64,000 nt of DNA from Desulfomicrobium baculatum DSM 4028 (GCF_000023225.1 NC_013173.1:498501-562500); one strand, 5' to 3'; positions 1 through 12,732 are shown, numbered from the stretch's first letter. Notes: a model not told the origin generated them from the letters alone. Program-made: numbers and translations.

Positions 1-1
1 C

Positions 2-103
2 ATCGAGCAAGGCATGCGGACTCTCTATCAGGACGGGATAGCAAAGATTTTCAAAGGGGATATAGATATCCTGCAACTGCAGAAAGTGACGACCTCCGAG
101 TGA
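2..103 (+). CDS. C-terminal end of a GspE/PilB-type secretion or pilus ATPase (partial)
   Basis: The window opens inside a reading frame of 33 residues ending in a TGA at 101-103. The visible tail contains GMRTLYQDGIAKI, which matches the conserved C-terminal segment of type II secretion/type IV pilus assembly ATPases (GMRTLREDG-like), followed by the usual short acidic tail. These hexameric cytoplasmic ATPases power pilus or pseudopilus assembly. The Walker motifs lie outside the window, so PilB and GspE cannot be separated. The stop overlaps the next start (TGATG), which suggests co-translation. Confidence 0.6.
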   Translation: MEQGMRTLYQDGIAKIFKGDIDILQLQKVTTSE

Positions 104-570
104 TGAAAATGGAAAACAGCTCTGAAAAAAAAGAAGTCGCCGCGCTTGACGGCCCTGCCCAGGCCCCTGGCGTCCCGGAATCCGTCGATGACACCGATGC
201 GCCCGGAACCCCACTGGCGGCCGAGCCCGTGGTCATGCCTGCGAGTCTCAAGCTGCGATTGGAAAAATGCCCCAAGTGTCAGTATGAAAGACAGGCCGGT
301 GACGAAGATTTCGCGACTCCCTTCGAATGTCCCAAATGCGGCGTTGTCTACGCCCTGGCCATGGAGGAGGTGCGACGCAAGGGGCTGGGCCATGAGAAGC
401 AGGCCGAAGCCGAGGCGGAGGAAATGCGTCGCCTTGCCCAGGCCCAGAGTGAAAACATCCAAAGTTCGCAAATTGGCAGCGCGATGTTCGTGGACGAGGA
501 AAAGAGCAAAATCTGGATCGTGTTCGTAATTCTTGCGCTTCTGGTTTTGGGTGCATTGTTTTTCATTTGA
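103..570 (+). CDS. Zinc-ribbon protein with C-terminal membrane anchor
   Basis: Function not recognised. About 155 residues: an acidic, Ala/Pro-rich N-terminus, then a zinc ribbon made of two CPKC knuckles separated by about 20 residues (CPKCQYERQ and CPKCGVVY), then a charged helical stretch rich in Glu, Ala and Arg. It ends in a single hydrophobic segment (IWIVFVILALLVLGALFF) at the extreme C-terminus, so it is probably tail-anchored with the ribbon in the cytoplasm. I chose the ATG at 103, which overlaps the stop of the upstream ATPase as TGATG; a GTG at 100 and an ATG at 109 are alternatives. Its position directly behind a secretion/pilus ATPase suggests an accessory role there, but that is inference. 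Confidence 0.75.
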   Translation: MKMENSSEKKEVAALDGPAQAPGVPESVDDTDAPGTPLAAEPVVMPASLKLRLEKCPKCQYERQAGDEDFATPFECPKCGVVYALAMEEVRRKGLGHEKQAEAEAEEMRRLAQAQSENIQSSQIGSAMFVDEEKSKIWIVFVILALLVLGALFFI

Positions 571-639
571 ACTCCTTCCGCGAACGTTGCGGACGGTTTG
601 GTGGTTGCAAGCTTCAAACGACGTGAACAGTGGTGATTT

Positions 640-1098
640 ATGGCAAAGCTTTTTCCCTGGAATTCCTGGCTTGAGATGGAAGATTTGAAAGAAGAGATGC
701 AGCGTCTGGTCGAGGATTCTGCCTGTTCATCCCCTTTTGCCGAGAACGGACGCAGGCTGGCCAGATTCAGGCCCGTGGCCGATGTGATCGAGGTCGAGGA
801 TGCTTTTTTTGTCCTGGTGGAGTTGCCGGGGCTTGAGCGTGAAGACGTCCGGCTTGAGGTGCACGGCAACGAGCTGGCCGTTTACGGCGAACGCCGGCCG
901 CCCCTGAATGTCGAGGGCGCGGCCTTTCAGGTCATGGAGCGGTCGTATGGCTGCTTTTCCCGTCGCTTCGAGCTGCCGGAAGACATCGATGATCAGGCCG
1001 TTGCGGCCAGCATGAAATCGGGCCTCTTGCAGGTGCGGGTCCCCAAGCTCGCTCGGCGCTCGGTGAACAGGAATATTCCCATTTCCATGGATGAATGA
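640..1098 (+). CDS. Hsp20/alpha-crystallin family small heat-shock protein
   Basis: A 152-residue cytoplasmic ATP-independent chaperone that would hold unfolded proteins. The alpha-crystallin domain spans about residues 42-145. It starts at RPVADVIEVEDAFFVLVELPG and includes the conserved ELPGLEREDV strand and the late MKSGLLQVRVPK motif, the family's A-x-x-x-G-x-L equivalent. The C-terminal NIPI gives the I-x-I/V-like anchor used for oligomer assembly. The N-terminal arm (FPWNSWLEMEDLKEEM) is typical of class A bacterial sHsps. It lies 89 bp upstream of an HtrA-type protease, a sensible envelope and cytosol stress pairing. Confidence 0.93.
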   Translation: MAKLFPWNSWLEMEDLKEEMQRLVEDSACSSPFAENGRRLARFRPVADVIEVEDAFFVLVELPGLEREDVRLEVHGNELAVYGERRPPLNVEGAAFQVMERSYGCFSRRFELPEDIDDQAVAASMKSGLLQVRVPKLARRSVNRNIPISMDE

Positions 1099-1187
1099 GT
1101 ATAATGGCGAGCGACTAAAGAACTGGGGAAAGGCTTTTTTTCAGGGCTGTTCGCGTCTGCCGTCGGAGTTTTCAAGGAGATTTTGTC

Positions 1188-2522
<1,335 letters not shown>

Positions 2523-2551
2523 AAAGCGGGTAAACATTCAAGGAGCATTTC

Positions 2552-3676
2552 ATGAGCATCTGGTACAATCACGTGCGTACGCGCATTCGCCTTAAGGCGT
2601 TGGTCGATAATTACAGGTTGATCCGCACCCGCGCCACGAACCCGGCGCCGGTCATCAAGTCCGATGCCTATGGGCATGGGCTGCCCGAAGCAGCCGCGGC
2701 CCTTTTTGCGGCCGGGGCCCGAACCATGGCCGCGGGAACAGTGGGCGAAGCCGCCGTCTTGAAGGATACCGTGCCTGAGGTCGAGGTCATCTCCCTGCTC
2801 GGCCCTCTGGATACGGCCGACTATGCGTGCGTGTGCGAGCGCGATATTGTCGCTTTTGTCGGCAGCACCGAGCAGCTGCTGCTCCTGGAAGAGGCCGCAC
2901 GGCTTGCCGGGACAACGGTCCGGGTCGCGCTCAAGTTCGACACGGGCATGGCCCGTTTGGGCTTTGCAGTGGACGAGGCCGCAGGCGTGGCGGACACCCT
3001 TGACGGGCTGGAGCATGTCCGGGCGACCATGGCCTGTTCCCATTTGGCCACGGCCGACGATCCGGGGCAGGCCGAATATGCGCAGGAACAGGGCGGGCGA
3101 TTCGCCCGCATTCTGAAGGCGCTGCATGCCCGGGGGCTGGATGTGCGGGCCAGCCTGGCCAACTCCGGCGCCATCTTCGGACACCCCGCGTTGCATCACG
3201 ACCTGCAGCGTCCGGGCATTGCCCTTTACGGCGCAAATCCCTTCCATGGCACGCCCTGGGAGGCAAAGGGACACGGGTTGCAACCGGCCATGCAGGTTTC
3301 GAGCAGGCTGGTGCAGATCCGGACCATACCGGCCGGTCAGAGCGTGAGCTACGGACGAACGTTTACCGCCCCTGCCGAAATGCGTATCGGCATCGTCGCT
3401 GTCGGGTATGCGGACAACTATTCGCGCGGGCTCTCGGCCAAGGCGCAAATGCTCATCCATGGCAAACGGGTTCCCGTGCTTGGGCGGGTCTGCATGCAGC
3501 TCACGGCAGTGGATTTAAGCCATGTGCCGGAGGCGGCGGCGGGAGACGAGATTTTCATGCTTGGCGGCGCGGGGCCCGCTGCCATTTCTGCCGAAGAGCT
3601 CGCCGGGTGGTGGGGGACGATCACCTACGAGGTGTTTTGTCTGCTGGGCCAGAATCCGCGTGAGTACGTGGACTAG
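2552..3676 (+). CDS. alr: Alanine racemase
   Basis: 374-residue fold-type III PLP enzyme that interconverts L- and D-alanine for peptidoglycan. The PLP-binding lysine is Lys36 in VIKSDAYGHG. The catalytic tyrosine from the other monomer is in GYADNYSRG, near residue 286. The KFDTGMARLGF strand of the TIM barrel is present, and the C-terminal beta domain contains GRVCMQLTAVDL. The length is normal for the family. It begins 30 bp after the HtrA gene behind an AAGGAG site and is probably cotranscribed with it. It converges with metC, with only a T-rich 30-bp gap and no clear hairpin between them. Confidence 0.95.
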   Translation: MSIWYNHVRTRIRLKALVDNYRLIRTRATNPAPVIKSDAYGHGLPEAAAALFAAGARTMAAGTVGEAAVLKDTVPEVEVISLLGPLDTADYACVCERDIVAFVGSTEQLLLLEEAARLAGTTVRVALKFDTGMARLGFAVDEAAGVADTLDGLEHVRATMACSHLATADDPGQAEYAQEQGGRFARILKALHARGLDVRASLANSGAIFGHPALHHDLQRPGIALYGANPFHGTPWEAKGHGLQPAMQVSSRLVQIRTIPAGQSVSYGRTFTAPAEMRIGIVAVGYADNYSRGLSAKAQMLIHGKRVPVLGRVCMQLTAVDLSHVPEAAAGDEIFMLGGAGPAAISAEELAGWWGTITYEVFCLLGQNPREYVD

Positions 3677-3706
3677 GTTTGTCGGCGCGTTTTTTTGATT
3701 TTTGTT

Positions 3707-4867
3707 TTAGCTGTCTTCCAGGCGCGCAAGCCCCGTGTTCAGATCCGCCAGCAAGTCGGCCGGATCCTCCAGGCCGATGTTCAGCCGGACCAGGGTTTTT
3801 CCGGACAGCGGTCCGGCAAACTCGCGTTTGGGCCTGCCCGTGGTCACAAGGCTCATGAATCCGCCCCAGCTGTAGCCGATGCCGAAAAGTTCGAGGCTGT
3901 CCACAAAACGCCCCAGGGCGCTGTCCGGGTATTCCTTTTTGAAGGTAAAGGCGAAGAGTCCCGAGGAGCCCGTGAAATCGCGTCTCCAGAGCGCGTGCTG
4001 CGGGTGTGAGGGCAGCGCCGGGTGCAGCACCCGTTCCACCAGCGGATGATCGACTAGCGCCTGGGCCACGACCAGGGCCGAGGCCTGGTGCTCTTTCATG
4101 CGCAGGGGCAGGGTCTTGAGGCCGCGCAGGGTCAGCTGACAGTCTTCGGGAGATGCGTAGATTTCCCGCCCGGCATAGGCCCTGGCCAGGGTTTCGGCGT
4201 GGGCCCCGTTGGTCGAAACGGAGCCCATGAGCACGTCCGAGTGCCCCGAAATATACTTGGTCACGGACTGGATGGATACGTCCACGCCGAGTGCAAAGGG
4301 GTTCAGATACAGCGGGGTGGCCCAGGTGTTGTCCAGGATGGTGACGATGCCCCGCTGCCGCGCGATGGTGGTGATGGCCGGAACATCCTGAATCTCAAAA
4401 CTTAAAGAACCCGGTGATTCGAGAAAAATCAGGCGGGTTTGCGGGCGCAGGTGGTCTGTGATGTCCGCCCCTGTGTCGGGTGGGATGATCCGGCTTTGCA
4501 CGCCCAGTTTGCCAAGAACCTCGGTGCAGAAACGGATGGTCGGCCCGTAGGCGTTGTCGCAGACAAGGATTTCGTCTCCGGCCCGGACAAAGGCCAGAAG
4601 GGTTTCGCTGATGGCGCTGATTCCCGATGGATAAACGCGGGTCAGGGCCGCGTTTTCCAGCACGCGCAGCGCTTCTTCGAGGATGCGTTGCTGGGGCAGG
4701 CGGTCGGTGCCGTATGTTATCCCGTCGTATTCGCCCCGGCCGGCTTTGATGAAGTCGGCGTGGCTGTCAAAGAGCACTGTCGACCCTCTGGAAATCGCCG
4801 GGCTTATGGTTCGGGCGGTGGGCGCATGTGTGCCTGCGGCATGGATGAGCCTGGTGGATGGATGCAT
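3707..4867 (-). CDS. metC: Cystathionine beta-lyase (Cys/Met metabolism PLP enzyme)
   Basis: 386 residues from the ATG at 4867; the open frame extends upstream, but that part shows no family similarity. The N-terminus (STRLIHAAGTHAP) and the internal DNTWATPLYLNP and SVTKYISGHSD segments are diagnostic of the Cys/Met-metabolism PLP family, with Lys204 as the Schiff-base lysine. The TYGTDRLP and WGGFMSL segments fit the beta-lyase subgroup, which cleaves cystathionine to homocysteine, pyruvate and ammonia. Some members act mainly as cysteine desulfhydrases, so the exact substrate is inferred. The gene is divergent from the NlpC/P60 gene at 5004. Confidence 0.88.
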   Translation of the reverse strand: MHPSTRLIHAAGTHAPTARTISPAISRGSTVLFDSHADFIKAGRGEYDGITYGTDRLPQQRILEEALRVLENAALTRVYPSGISAISETLLAFVRAGDEILVCDNAYGPTIRFCTEVLGKLGVQSRIIPPDTGADITDHLRPQTRLIFLESPGSLSFEIQDVPAITTIARQRGIVTILDNTWATPLYLNPFALGVDVSIQSVTKYISGHSDVLMGSVSTNGAHAETLARAYAGREIYASPEDCQLTLRGLKTLPLRMKEHQASALVVAQALVDHPLVERVLHPALPSHPQHALWRRDFTGSSGLFAFTFKKEYPDSALGRFVDSLELFGIGYSWGGFMSLVTTGRPKREFAGPLSGKTLVRLNIGLEDPADLLADLNTGLARLEDS

Positions 4868-5003
4868 GAACTGTCTCGCTTGAAGGGCCTTTATGCCGCA
4901 GCGGCGATACCCTTGGTCGGTTATGAACGTGTGGCAATCGTTTTGACGTAGGGTGTTTTTTTGTGTAGGAAACGCCCTGAAAATGAGCACAGGAGGGAAT
5001 GCT

Positions 5004-5726
5004 ATGGATTTTCCGCAAGGTGGGCAAGGCCCCCGTAATGAGTTTTTGGCTTTGCCCGGATTTGCGCTCCTTCTCTTTATTTTTTGCACCCTGGGTGGCT
5101 GTTCGCCCAAGCACGTGGACTCATCCTTCTGTCCCCCGGCTGTCATGCAGGAACCCGTTGCCCAATCGGAAGCGCGCCAGGATGACGACACGGGGCCTGT
5201 CCGGCATCGCGAATTCGATTATTCAACCATCTTTTCCCGTGATAACGATTATTTCTCCACCTCGGCCCCGGAATACGCCGCCGATTTTTCTTCCCTGACA
5301 ACGTCCGATGAAATCGAGCCGGTTCCCGCCATCGGGGACATTGTTCTTGCGCAGTACGAAGATTGGCGTGGAGTGCGCTATCGTTTAGGCGGCACGGACT
5401 ATCGCGGCGTGGATTGCTCGGGGCTGGTGCAGGCGATTTATAAGGACGCCTTCGAAATGGAATTGCCCCGCACATCCTCGGAACAGGCCAAATTGGGCGA
5501 GGCCGTGCCTCGTGACGAAATCCAGCCGGGCGATCTGTTGTACTTCATTGATCGCGGCCGCAAGCATATGGGCGTGGCCGTGAACGAGAACGAATTTTTG
5601 CACGCTTCGCGCAAGAAAGGCGTGACTCTGTCCAAGTTCGACAAATACTGGACCCCGCGTTTGAAGCGCGTCCGTCGCATTCTGGATAGCGATGAGCAGC
5701 TTGTGATCCGCCCCAGCGGCGGCTGA
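5004..5726 (+). CDS. NlpC/P60 family lipoprotein, probable cell-wall peptidase
   Basis: 240 residues. The start at 5004 is chosen for its AGGAGG seven bases upstream (4991-4996). A lipoprotein signal peptide ends in LGGC, so Cys31 or so would be lipidated. A low-complexity linker leads to a C-terminal NlpC/P60 domain of about 120 residues. It carries the catalytic Cys in VDCSGLVQ, the His in KHMGVAV and a third polar residue in LHASRKKG. These enzymes cleave peptide stems, typically D-Glu to diaminopimelate bonds, in murein. It is followed 64 bp later by a closely similar paralogue, which suggests a local tandem duplication. Confidence 0.9.
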   Translation: MDFPQGGQGPRNEFLALPGFALLLFIFCTLGGCSPKHVDSSFCPPAVMQEPVAQSEARQDDDTGPVRHREFDYSTIFSRDNDYFSTSAPEYAADFSSLTTSDEIEPVPAIGDIVLAQYEDWRGVRYRLGGTDYRGVDCSGLVQAIYKDAFEMELPRTSSEQAKLGEAVPRDEIQPGDLLYFIDRGRKHMGVAVNENEFLHASRKKGVTLSKFDKYWTPRLKRVRRILDSDEQLVIRPSGG

Positions 5727-5790
5727 GCCTTGAGCCCAAAGCGGATGTCCTGCCCGTCGCGCTCAAGAAAGTACCGGGAATCGTGAGCCT

Positions 5791-6312
5791 ATGACTGTCC
5801 GCAAATTACTTGCATCACGTTGCCCCGTGACCCGTGATTATTCCTTCCTGGTCTTTGTCTGTCTGCTTTTTCTGGGGGTCGGCTGCGCACCCAAGACCGT
5901 GATTCAACCTGTCGTGGTTCCGCCTTCTCCGCACACTGTCCGTGACGCGTCGGTTTCTGAAATCCTGTTGTCCCAGTTTGAGGCATGGAAAGGCGTGCGG
6001 CATCGAATCGGCGGTACGGACCGGCAGGGCGTGGATTGCTCGGGGCTGGTGCAGGCGATTTTCCGGGAGGCGTTTCAGGTAACGCTGCCCCGCACATCCC
6101 GGGATCAGAGCCGGATGGGCCAACGGGTCGAAGTCAAAGAGATGCGGCCCGGAGATTTGGTCTATTTTCTGGACAAGGGTGGCGATCACATCGGCGTGCT
6201 TGTGGCGCAAAGAACATTTCTGCACGCCTCGGCGAGCCGGGGGGTGACCCTCTCAACCCTTGACGCCTACTGGTGGCCGAGACTCAAGCGGGTGCAGCGC
6301 GTCCTGTCCTGA
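5791..6312 (+). CDS. NlpC/P60 family lipoprotein (second copy)
   Basis: 173 residues. The signal peptide ends in a lipobox (LGVGC at about residue 30). The NlpC/P60 domain follows almost at once, without the long linker of its neighbour. The catalytic Cys lies in VDCSGLVQAIF, the His in DHIGVLV and the third residue in LHASASRG. The phrase VDCSGLVQAI is shared word for word with the upstream gene, and the DNA around 5410-5440 and 6030-6060 is nearly identical, consistent with duplication. The shorter spacer implies a catalytic domain held closer to the membrane. Confidence 0.88.
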   Translation: MTVRKLLASRCPVTRDYSFLVFVCLLFLGVGCAPKTVIQPVVVPPSPHTVRDASVSEILLSQFEAWKGVRHRIGGTDRQGVDCSGLVQAIFREAFQVTLPRTSRDQSRMGQRVEVKEMRPGDLVYFLDKGGDHIGVLVAQRTFLHASASRGVTLSTLDAYWWPRLKRVQRVLS

Positions 6313-6318
6313 GGTGCA

Positions 6319-6696
6319 TCATCCCGTCCGTTTGCGCCCCGATCTTCTCTTCAAGACCAATCCGTACACCACCGCGTTGATCAGCACGACCAGGCCCGCC
6401 AGCACTATCTGCGTTTCGCGGGTCAATCCGTCAGGATAAATCACGGCCAGCAGGTAGTGCGCAACGAACCCTCCTGCGTATCCTTCCTCTCCCGCCCGGC
6501 GCAGCAGGGCATTTTCCAGATCAGTCAGCGGACAGTACCAGCCAAAGGCTTCGACCAGCGCGCCCCAGACCGCCGCCGGGACATGGACCACGGCAAACCA
6601 AGGCCTGCGCAGTACGATGAGGCCGCCGAGCATGACCAGGCAGATGAAAAAAAGGTGCAGGAGGAGAACCGCGTTGGCGGCGAGAAGGTGGGCCAT
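6319..6696 (-). CDS. DUF2784 family membrane protein
   Basis: 125 residues with about four hydrophobic segments (near residues 7-28, 32-50, 80-95 and 97-115). The pattern of HxxF in the first helix, a central WYCPLTDLEN motif and a HYL segment matches the DUF2784 family of small inner-membrane proteins. The family has no established biochemical role. It lies 57 bp downstream of the Snf2 helicase gene on the same strand and converges with the NlpC/P60 gene, with only 6 bp between the stops. Confidence 0.82.
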   Translation of the reverse strand: MAHLLAANAVLLLHLFFICLVMLGGLIVLRRPWFAVVHVPAAVWGALVEAFGWYCPLTDLENALLRRAGEEGYAGGFVAHYLLAVIYPDGLTRETQIVLAGLVVLINAVVYGLVLKRRSGRKRTG

Positions 6697-6753
6697 GAAA
6701 CCTTGCCCGAGTGGGAAAGGGGGAAAGGCCGAGCGCCTCTCCCCCCGATGTTT

Positions 6754-9700
6754 CTAGATTTCGAAGAGCATTTCCAGATCGGAGCGGGTCAGGCTCTTCC
6801 AGGCCGACTGACCGGGGATGATGGAGTCGGCGATGCCTTTTTTCGATTCCTGGAGCTTGAGGATTTTTTCCTCGACCGTGTTTTCGCAGATCATCTTGTA
6901 GGCGAAGACCTGGCGGGTCTGGCCGATGCGGTGCGTACGGTCGGTGGCCTGGTCTTCCACGGCCGGGTTCCACCACGGATCGTAATGGATGACGTAGTCG
7001 GCCGAAGTCAGGTTCAGGCCCGTGCCGCCCGCCTTGAGCGAGATCAGGAAGATGGGGATCTCGGGCGTGTTGTTGAACTTGTCGACCTGTTCGAAGCGGT
7101 CCTTCGATGTACCGTCCAGGTAGCAGAAGGGGATCTCGACCATGTGCAGCCAGTTGCGGATGATATGGAGCATCTGCACGAACTGCGAGAAGACCAGCAC
7201 CTTGTGCCCGTCGTCGATGATGGTGGTGACCAGATCCTTGAAGGCTTCGAACTTGCCCGAGGACAGGTTGGCGTTGAAGCCTGGCATGTCGAGCTTGAGC
7301 AGCCTTGGATGGCAGCAGATCTGGCGCAGCTTCAAAAGCGCGTCCAGGATGGAGATCTGGCTCTGGCCGATGCCCTTCTCGTCCACGTCCTGCAATACCT
7401 GCTCTTTGAGTTTCTTGGCCAGGGCGGAGTAGAGATCGCGCTGATCGTCCAGCAGGGCGGAGTAGTAGATGTTCTCGATCTTGGGCGGCAGATCCTTGGC
7501 GACCTCGTTCTTGGTGCGGCGCAGGATGAAGGGTTTGACCCGGGCTTTGAGGTACCCGAGGCTGTCGTCGTCGCCGTCTTTGATGGGCTTGACGAAGCCC
7601 TTCTGGAAGGACGCCTGGGAGCCGAGGAACCCGGGCATGAGGAACTCGAACAGGGACCACAGCTCAAGGAGCGTATTCTCGATGGGCGTGCCCGACAGGC
7701 AGAGTCGGAAGCGGGCCTGCATCTTGCGAACGCTTCGGGCGGTGATGGTGTTCGGGTTCTTGATGTTCTGGGCTTCGTCCAGAATGACGGCGTTGAATTC
7801 GAATTTGAGAAGCTCGTCCAGATCCCGGCGCAGGAGCGCATAGGTGGTGATGATCAGTTCCGAGGATTCGATCTTTTTGAAAAGGTTTTCTCGCCGCGCG
7901 CCATAGATGACCAGGCGGGTCATGTCCGGCACGAATTTCTGCGCCTCGCGCTCCCAGTTGGGCAATACCGAGGTGGGCACGATGATGAGGTTCGGGCCCT
8001 TGTGACCCTGCTCCTTCATGTATTGCAGAAAGGTCAGGGTCTGGATGGTCTTGCCCAGGCCCATCTCGTCGGCCAGGATGCCGCCGAAGTGGTATTCGCG
8101 CAGGAAATTGAGGTAACTGACGCCCTGCAGCTGGTAGGGACGCAGGGTTGCGTCCACGCCCTTTGGCTTTTCAACCTGCTTGATTTCCTGAAAATCGTTG
8201 ATCTTGTCGCGCAGCGTGTCCCAGAATCCATCGGAAGTGGTCTCGGGGATGTCTTCGAGGATCTTGTCCAGGACCGGAGCCTCGAAATTCTCGAAACGCT
8301 TCTTGGGCGGCTTTTCCGGATCAAGGCCAAGGGCGATGAGCTTGTGTCCGAGCTTTTCGAGCCACGCTTCGGGCAGGCTGGTGTAGGAGCCGTCCTTCAA
8401 TTGCACATAGCGCTTGCCCTGGGTCCAGGCCTTCCAGATCTTGTCGATGGGTACGGAGATATCGTCGTACTCGACGTTGATTTCCAGGTTGAACCACTTG
8501 TCCTCTTCCTGCGTCTCCACCGTGGCCACCACGCTCGGCGGGGTCAGGCGAACCTTGTAGCGGGCCAGATCCTTTTCGCCGTAGACACGGTAGGCCTCGA
8601 CCAGCTTGGGATAGGCATCGAGCAGGAAGGTGATGGCTTCCTCGGGTTCCAGGAACCACATGGCGCTGCTTCTGGGCTGGAAGTTCATGTCCATGAGGGT
8701 GGTCAAGAGCGCTTCCTCTTCCTCCTGGTCGCGGCGGATGAGGAAGGATTTGCCCTCGAACTGGTAGCTGCCGGTCTGCAGGTCCTGGTTGGGGCCGGGC
8801 AGGGAGATGTCGCCGTGTTCGGTCTCATAGATATTCTGGACTTCGAGCGTCAGCAGGCTGCCTTCCTCGTTCAGGAAGAGCTTGGGATTGTAGTTCGCGG
8901 GCACGAAAATGGGCTGCATGCGTTCCAGGAATTCCTCCTGGCCGTGCAGGTCCGAAGCCGGAATCTGGGTCCAGACGCGGTCCAGGAATTCGGAGATGTC
9001 CGCATGCGGGATGACCGGGGGAGAGATCACGAGCTCCTGGATCAGGCTCGGGCGCAGCCCGGTCTGCACCGGGTAGAAGCTGTGCTTGAGACAGACCCAC
9101 AGGGGCAGGTGGCCGTAAAAGGACACGTTCTGGTTCAGGATGGAGAAGGGCACCTTGCCCTCGCGGCCGAGCATGATGTCGAAGGATAATCCATCGTCCG
9201 TGAACTTGGGCCGCAGCTGCAGGCGCATGGGCGTGCTCTCGATGCGCACGGGTTGCTCGGATTCTTCCCATAGCTGGTAGTATTCGTTCTTGATGGCCCA
9301 AAAGAACCAGGTCATGAGGCCAAACGGGATTTCCACCCGGTGTCCGTAATAGTCCAGGTATTGTCCGATCTGTTCGCAGACCTTGGGCAGTTCGGGCGAT
9401 ATTTCGCACCAGTCCGGGTTGCGGATGATCTGTTCCAGGGTCACGGGGTTCTGGACCGTGGACAGTCCGGACTTGTTCTGACGGGCGCGAAAGAACTCGA
9501 TCTGCAGCCGCCCGGTCTCGGCAAAAAAGCGGTAGATGAAATAATGATGGCCCGGTTCCGGCTCCAGGGCGGTGGAAAAGAAATAGCGGAAGCTTTGCTT
9601 CCATTCGGATTTGATGGGCTGCGTCTCCACTTCGCTTTTGACGTCGAGCTTGGAAAGAAGCCCCAGGGCCGTGGCCGCGACATGGCGGCAGATGCCGGAA

Positions 9701-9960
9701 AATGAATCCTGGCAGTTGCAGTAGGAATTGATGGTGCCCTGGTCGAGGTTGATGCCCAGTTCCGAGGAGTAGGTCTGGAAATCGTCGCCCTGGATCTGCC
9801 CTTCCACATCCCAGGAGTCTTCGTCCCGTCGGATATCGATTTTCTGTATGCCGCCGTCGGCAATGAGATATTGGGCCCCGTCGCGAATGTGCTCAGGAAT
9901 ATTGTCAGACAAAAAATTGTGCACGATACGCTGGATGCGTGCTTCGTCAGAGTGGGACAT
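6754..9960 (-). CDS. Snf2-family DNA-dependent ATPase with SWIM zinc finger
   Basis: 1068 residues from the ATG at 9960; the open frame continues upstream but without family similarity. A SWIM finger lies near the N-terminus (Cys81, Cys83, Cys91, His93 in YCNCQ...CRHVA). A long middle region follows, then the helicase core: DEMGLGKTIQTL (Walker A, about residue 630), ILDEAQNIKNP (motif II, about 726), CLSGTPIEN, and a C-terminal lobe with LVFSQFVQML and the motif VI region ATDRTHRIGQTR. This is the HepA/SWIM-type bacterial Snf2 architecture. The family translocates on double-stranded DNA to remodel protein-DNA complexes; the target here is unknown. Confidence 0.93.
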   Translation of the reverse strand: MSHSDEARIQRIVHNFLSDNIPEHIRDGAQYLIADGGIQKIDIRRDEDSWDVEGQIQGDDFQTYSSELGINLDQGTINSYCNCQDSFSGICRHVAATALGLLSKLDVKSEVETQPIKSEWKQSFRYFFSTALEPEPGHHYFIYRFFAETGRLQIEFFRARQNKSGLSTVQNPVTLEQIIRNPDWCEISPELPKVCEQIGQYLDYYGHRVEIPFGLMTWFFWAIKNEYYQLWEESEQPVRIESTPMRLQLRPKFTDDGLSFDIMLGREGKVPFSILNQNVSFYGHLPLWVCLKHSFYPVQTGLRPSLIQELVISPPVIPHADISEFLDRVWTQIPASDLHGQEEFLERMQPIFVPANYNPKLFLNEEGSLLTLEVQNIYETEHGDISLPGPNQDLQTGSYQFEGKSFLIRRDQEEEEALLTTLMDMNFQPRSSAMWFLEPEEAITFLLDAYPKLVEAYRVYGEKDLARYKVRLTPPSVVATVETQEEDKWFNLEINVEYDDISVPIDKIWKAWTQGKRYVQLKDGSYTSLPEAWLEKLGHKLIALGLDPEKPPKKRFENFEAPVLDKILEDIPETTSDGFWDTLRDKINDFQEIKQVEKPKGVDATLRPYQLQGVSYLNFLREYHFGGILADEMGLGKTIQTLTFLQYMKEQGHKGPNLIIVPTSVLPNWEREAQKFVPDMTRLVIYGARRENLFKKIESSELIITTYALLRRDLDELLKFEFNAVILDEAQNIKNPNTITARSVRKMQARFRLCLSGTPIENTLLELWSLFEFLMPGFLGSQASFQKGFVKPIKDGDDDSLGYLKARVKPFILRRTKNEVAKDLPPKIENIYYSALLDDQRDLYSALAKKLKEQVLQDVDEKGIGQSQISILDALLKLRQICCHPRLLKLDMPGFNANLSSGKFEAFKDLVTTIIDDGHKVLVFSQFVQMLHIIRNWLHMVEIPFCYLDGTSKDRFEQVDKFNNTPEIPIFLISLKAGGTGLNLTSADYVIHYDPWWNPAVEDQATDRTHRIGQTRQVFAYKMICENTVEEKILKLQESKKGIADSIIPGQSAWKSLTRSDLEMLFEI

Positions 9961-10465
9961 GTTTTGGGTTGATCTCCGTAAAACCGCTGCTCGCGGTGAT
10001 ATGTCAGGGCCCGCCGTCACTTCCGGAGCGTTGGTAGCGAAGCACGGCACGGCACAATTGAACCATTTAAACAAATCACAATTCTTTATCAAGAGCTGGG
10101 GCAATTTGGGAAAGATCTTTTTGAAAATATTCTTTAAATTGCTAACGTGCCAAGTTGTTGCGAGAATTCGGATTTGGCAGGTCGGAATTAGCGTTTCGCT
10201 TGAATAAAATCGTATGACATATTTTTCAATGATAATCCATGTGTATGTCTACCTACATTGACGTCGGGAGTGTCTGGAGTTTTTTTAAGGCAGGGCATTT
10301 GGCCTTCCGGCGGCGCTTGAAAAGGGCGCGCCTGGCTGCCGGAGTCTTTGACCCTTTTAAGGCCGCCAAGGGAGACCGCCGTCAAAGAGAAGTTGACATT
10401 TTGAGGTCTGAAGGCCAATTTCAAGCTGGATTTAGTTCCATATCCCCGGGCCTACAGGAAAAAAC
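9961..10465. other. Divergent intergenic region between snf2 and rel (505 bp)
   Basis: No convincing gene. The part from about 10060 to 10240 is clearly A+T-rich and should hold promoters for both genes. For the minus strand there is a TTGATA hexamer at 10087-10092 with TAAATG 17 bp downstream. On the plus strand a TTGACA occurs at 10393-10398, but its -10 partner is poor. Open frames running through here lack ribosome sites and family similarity. Confidence 0.5.
10064..10092 (-). promoter_or_regulatory. Candidate sigma-70 promoter for the Snf2 gene
   Basis: On the minus strand TTGATA (five of six to consensus) is followed by a 17-bp spacer and TAAATG (three of six) in the A+T-rich stretch about 100 bp upstream of the chosen Snf2 start. 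The -10 is weak, so this is only a candidate. Confidence 0.3.
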
Positions 10466-12613
<2,148 letters not shown>

Positions 12614-12732
12614 GGGCGGGCTCGCGAGGCGCTTTTGGCGTTGGCGTAGCGAAAGGGGATTTCGGTTTGAAGCTGGAATCCCTTTTTTGATGTGGCCTGA
12701 AGACGTGATCCGATATGGATTCGGGAACAGGT

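Noticed and set aside
6457-9189. A 910-codon open frame on the plus strand
   Set aside because: It lies antisense to the Snf2 gene, which carries all family motifs. The translation is rich in Val, Asp, Gly and His as expected from the third-position bias of the opposite strand.
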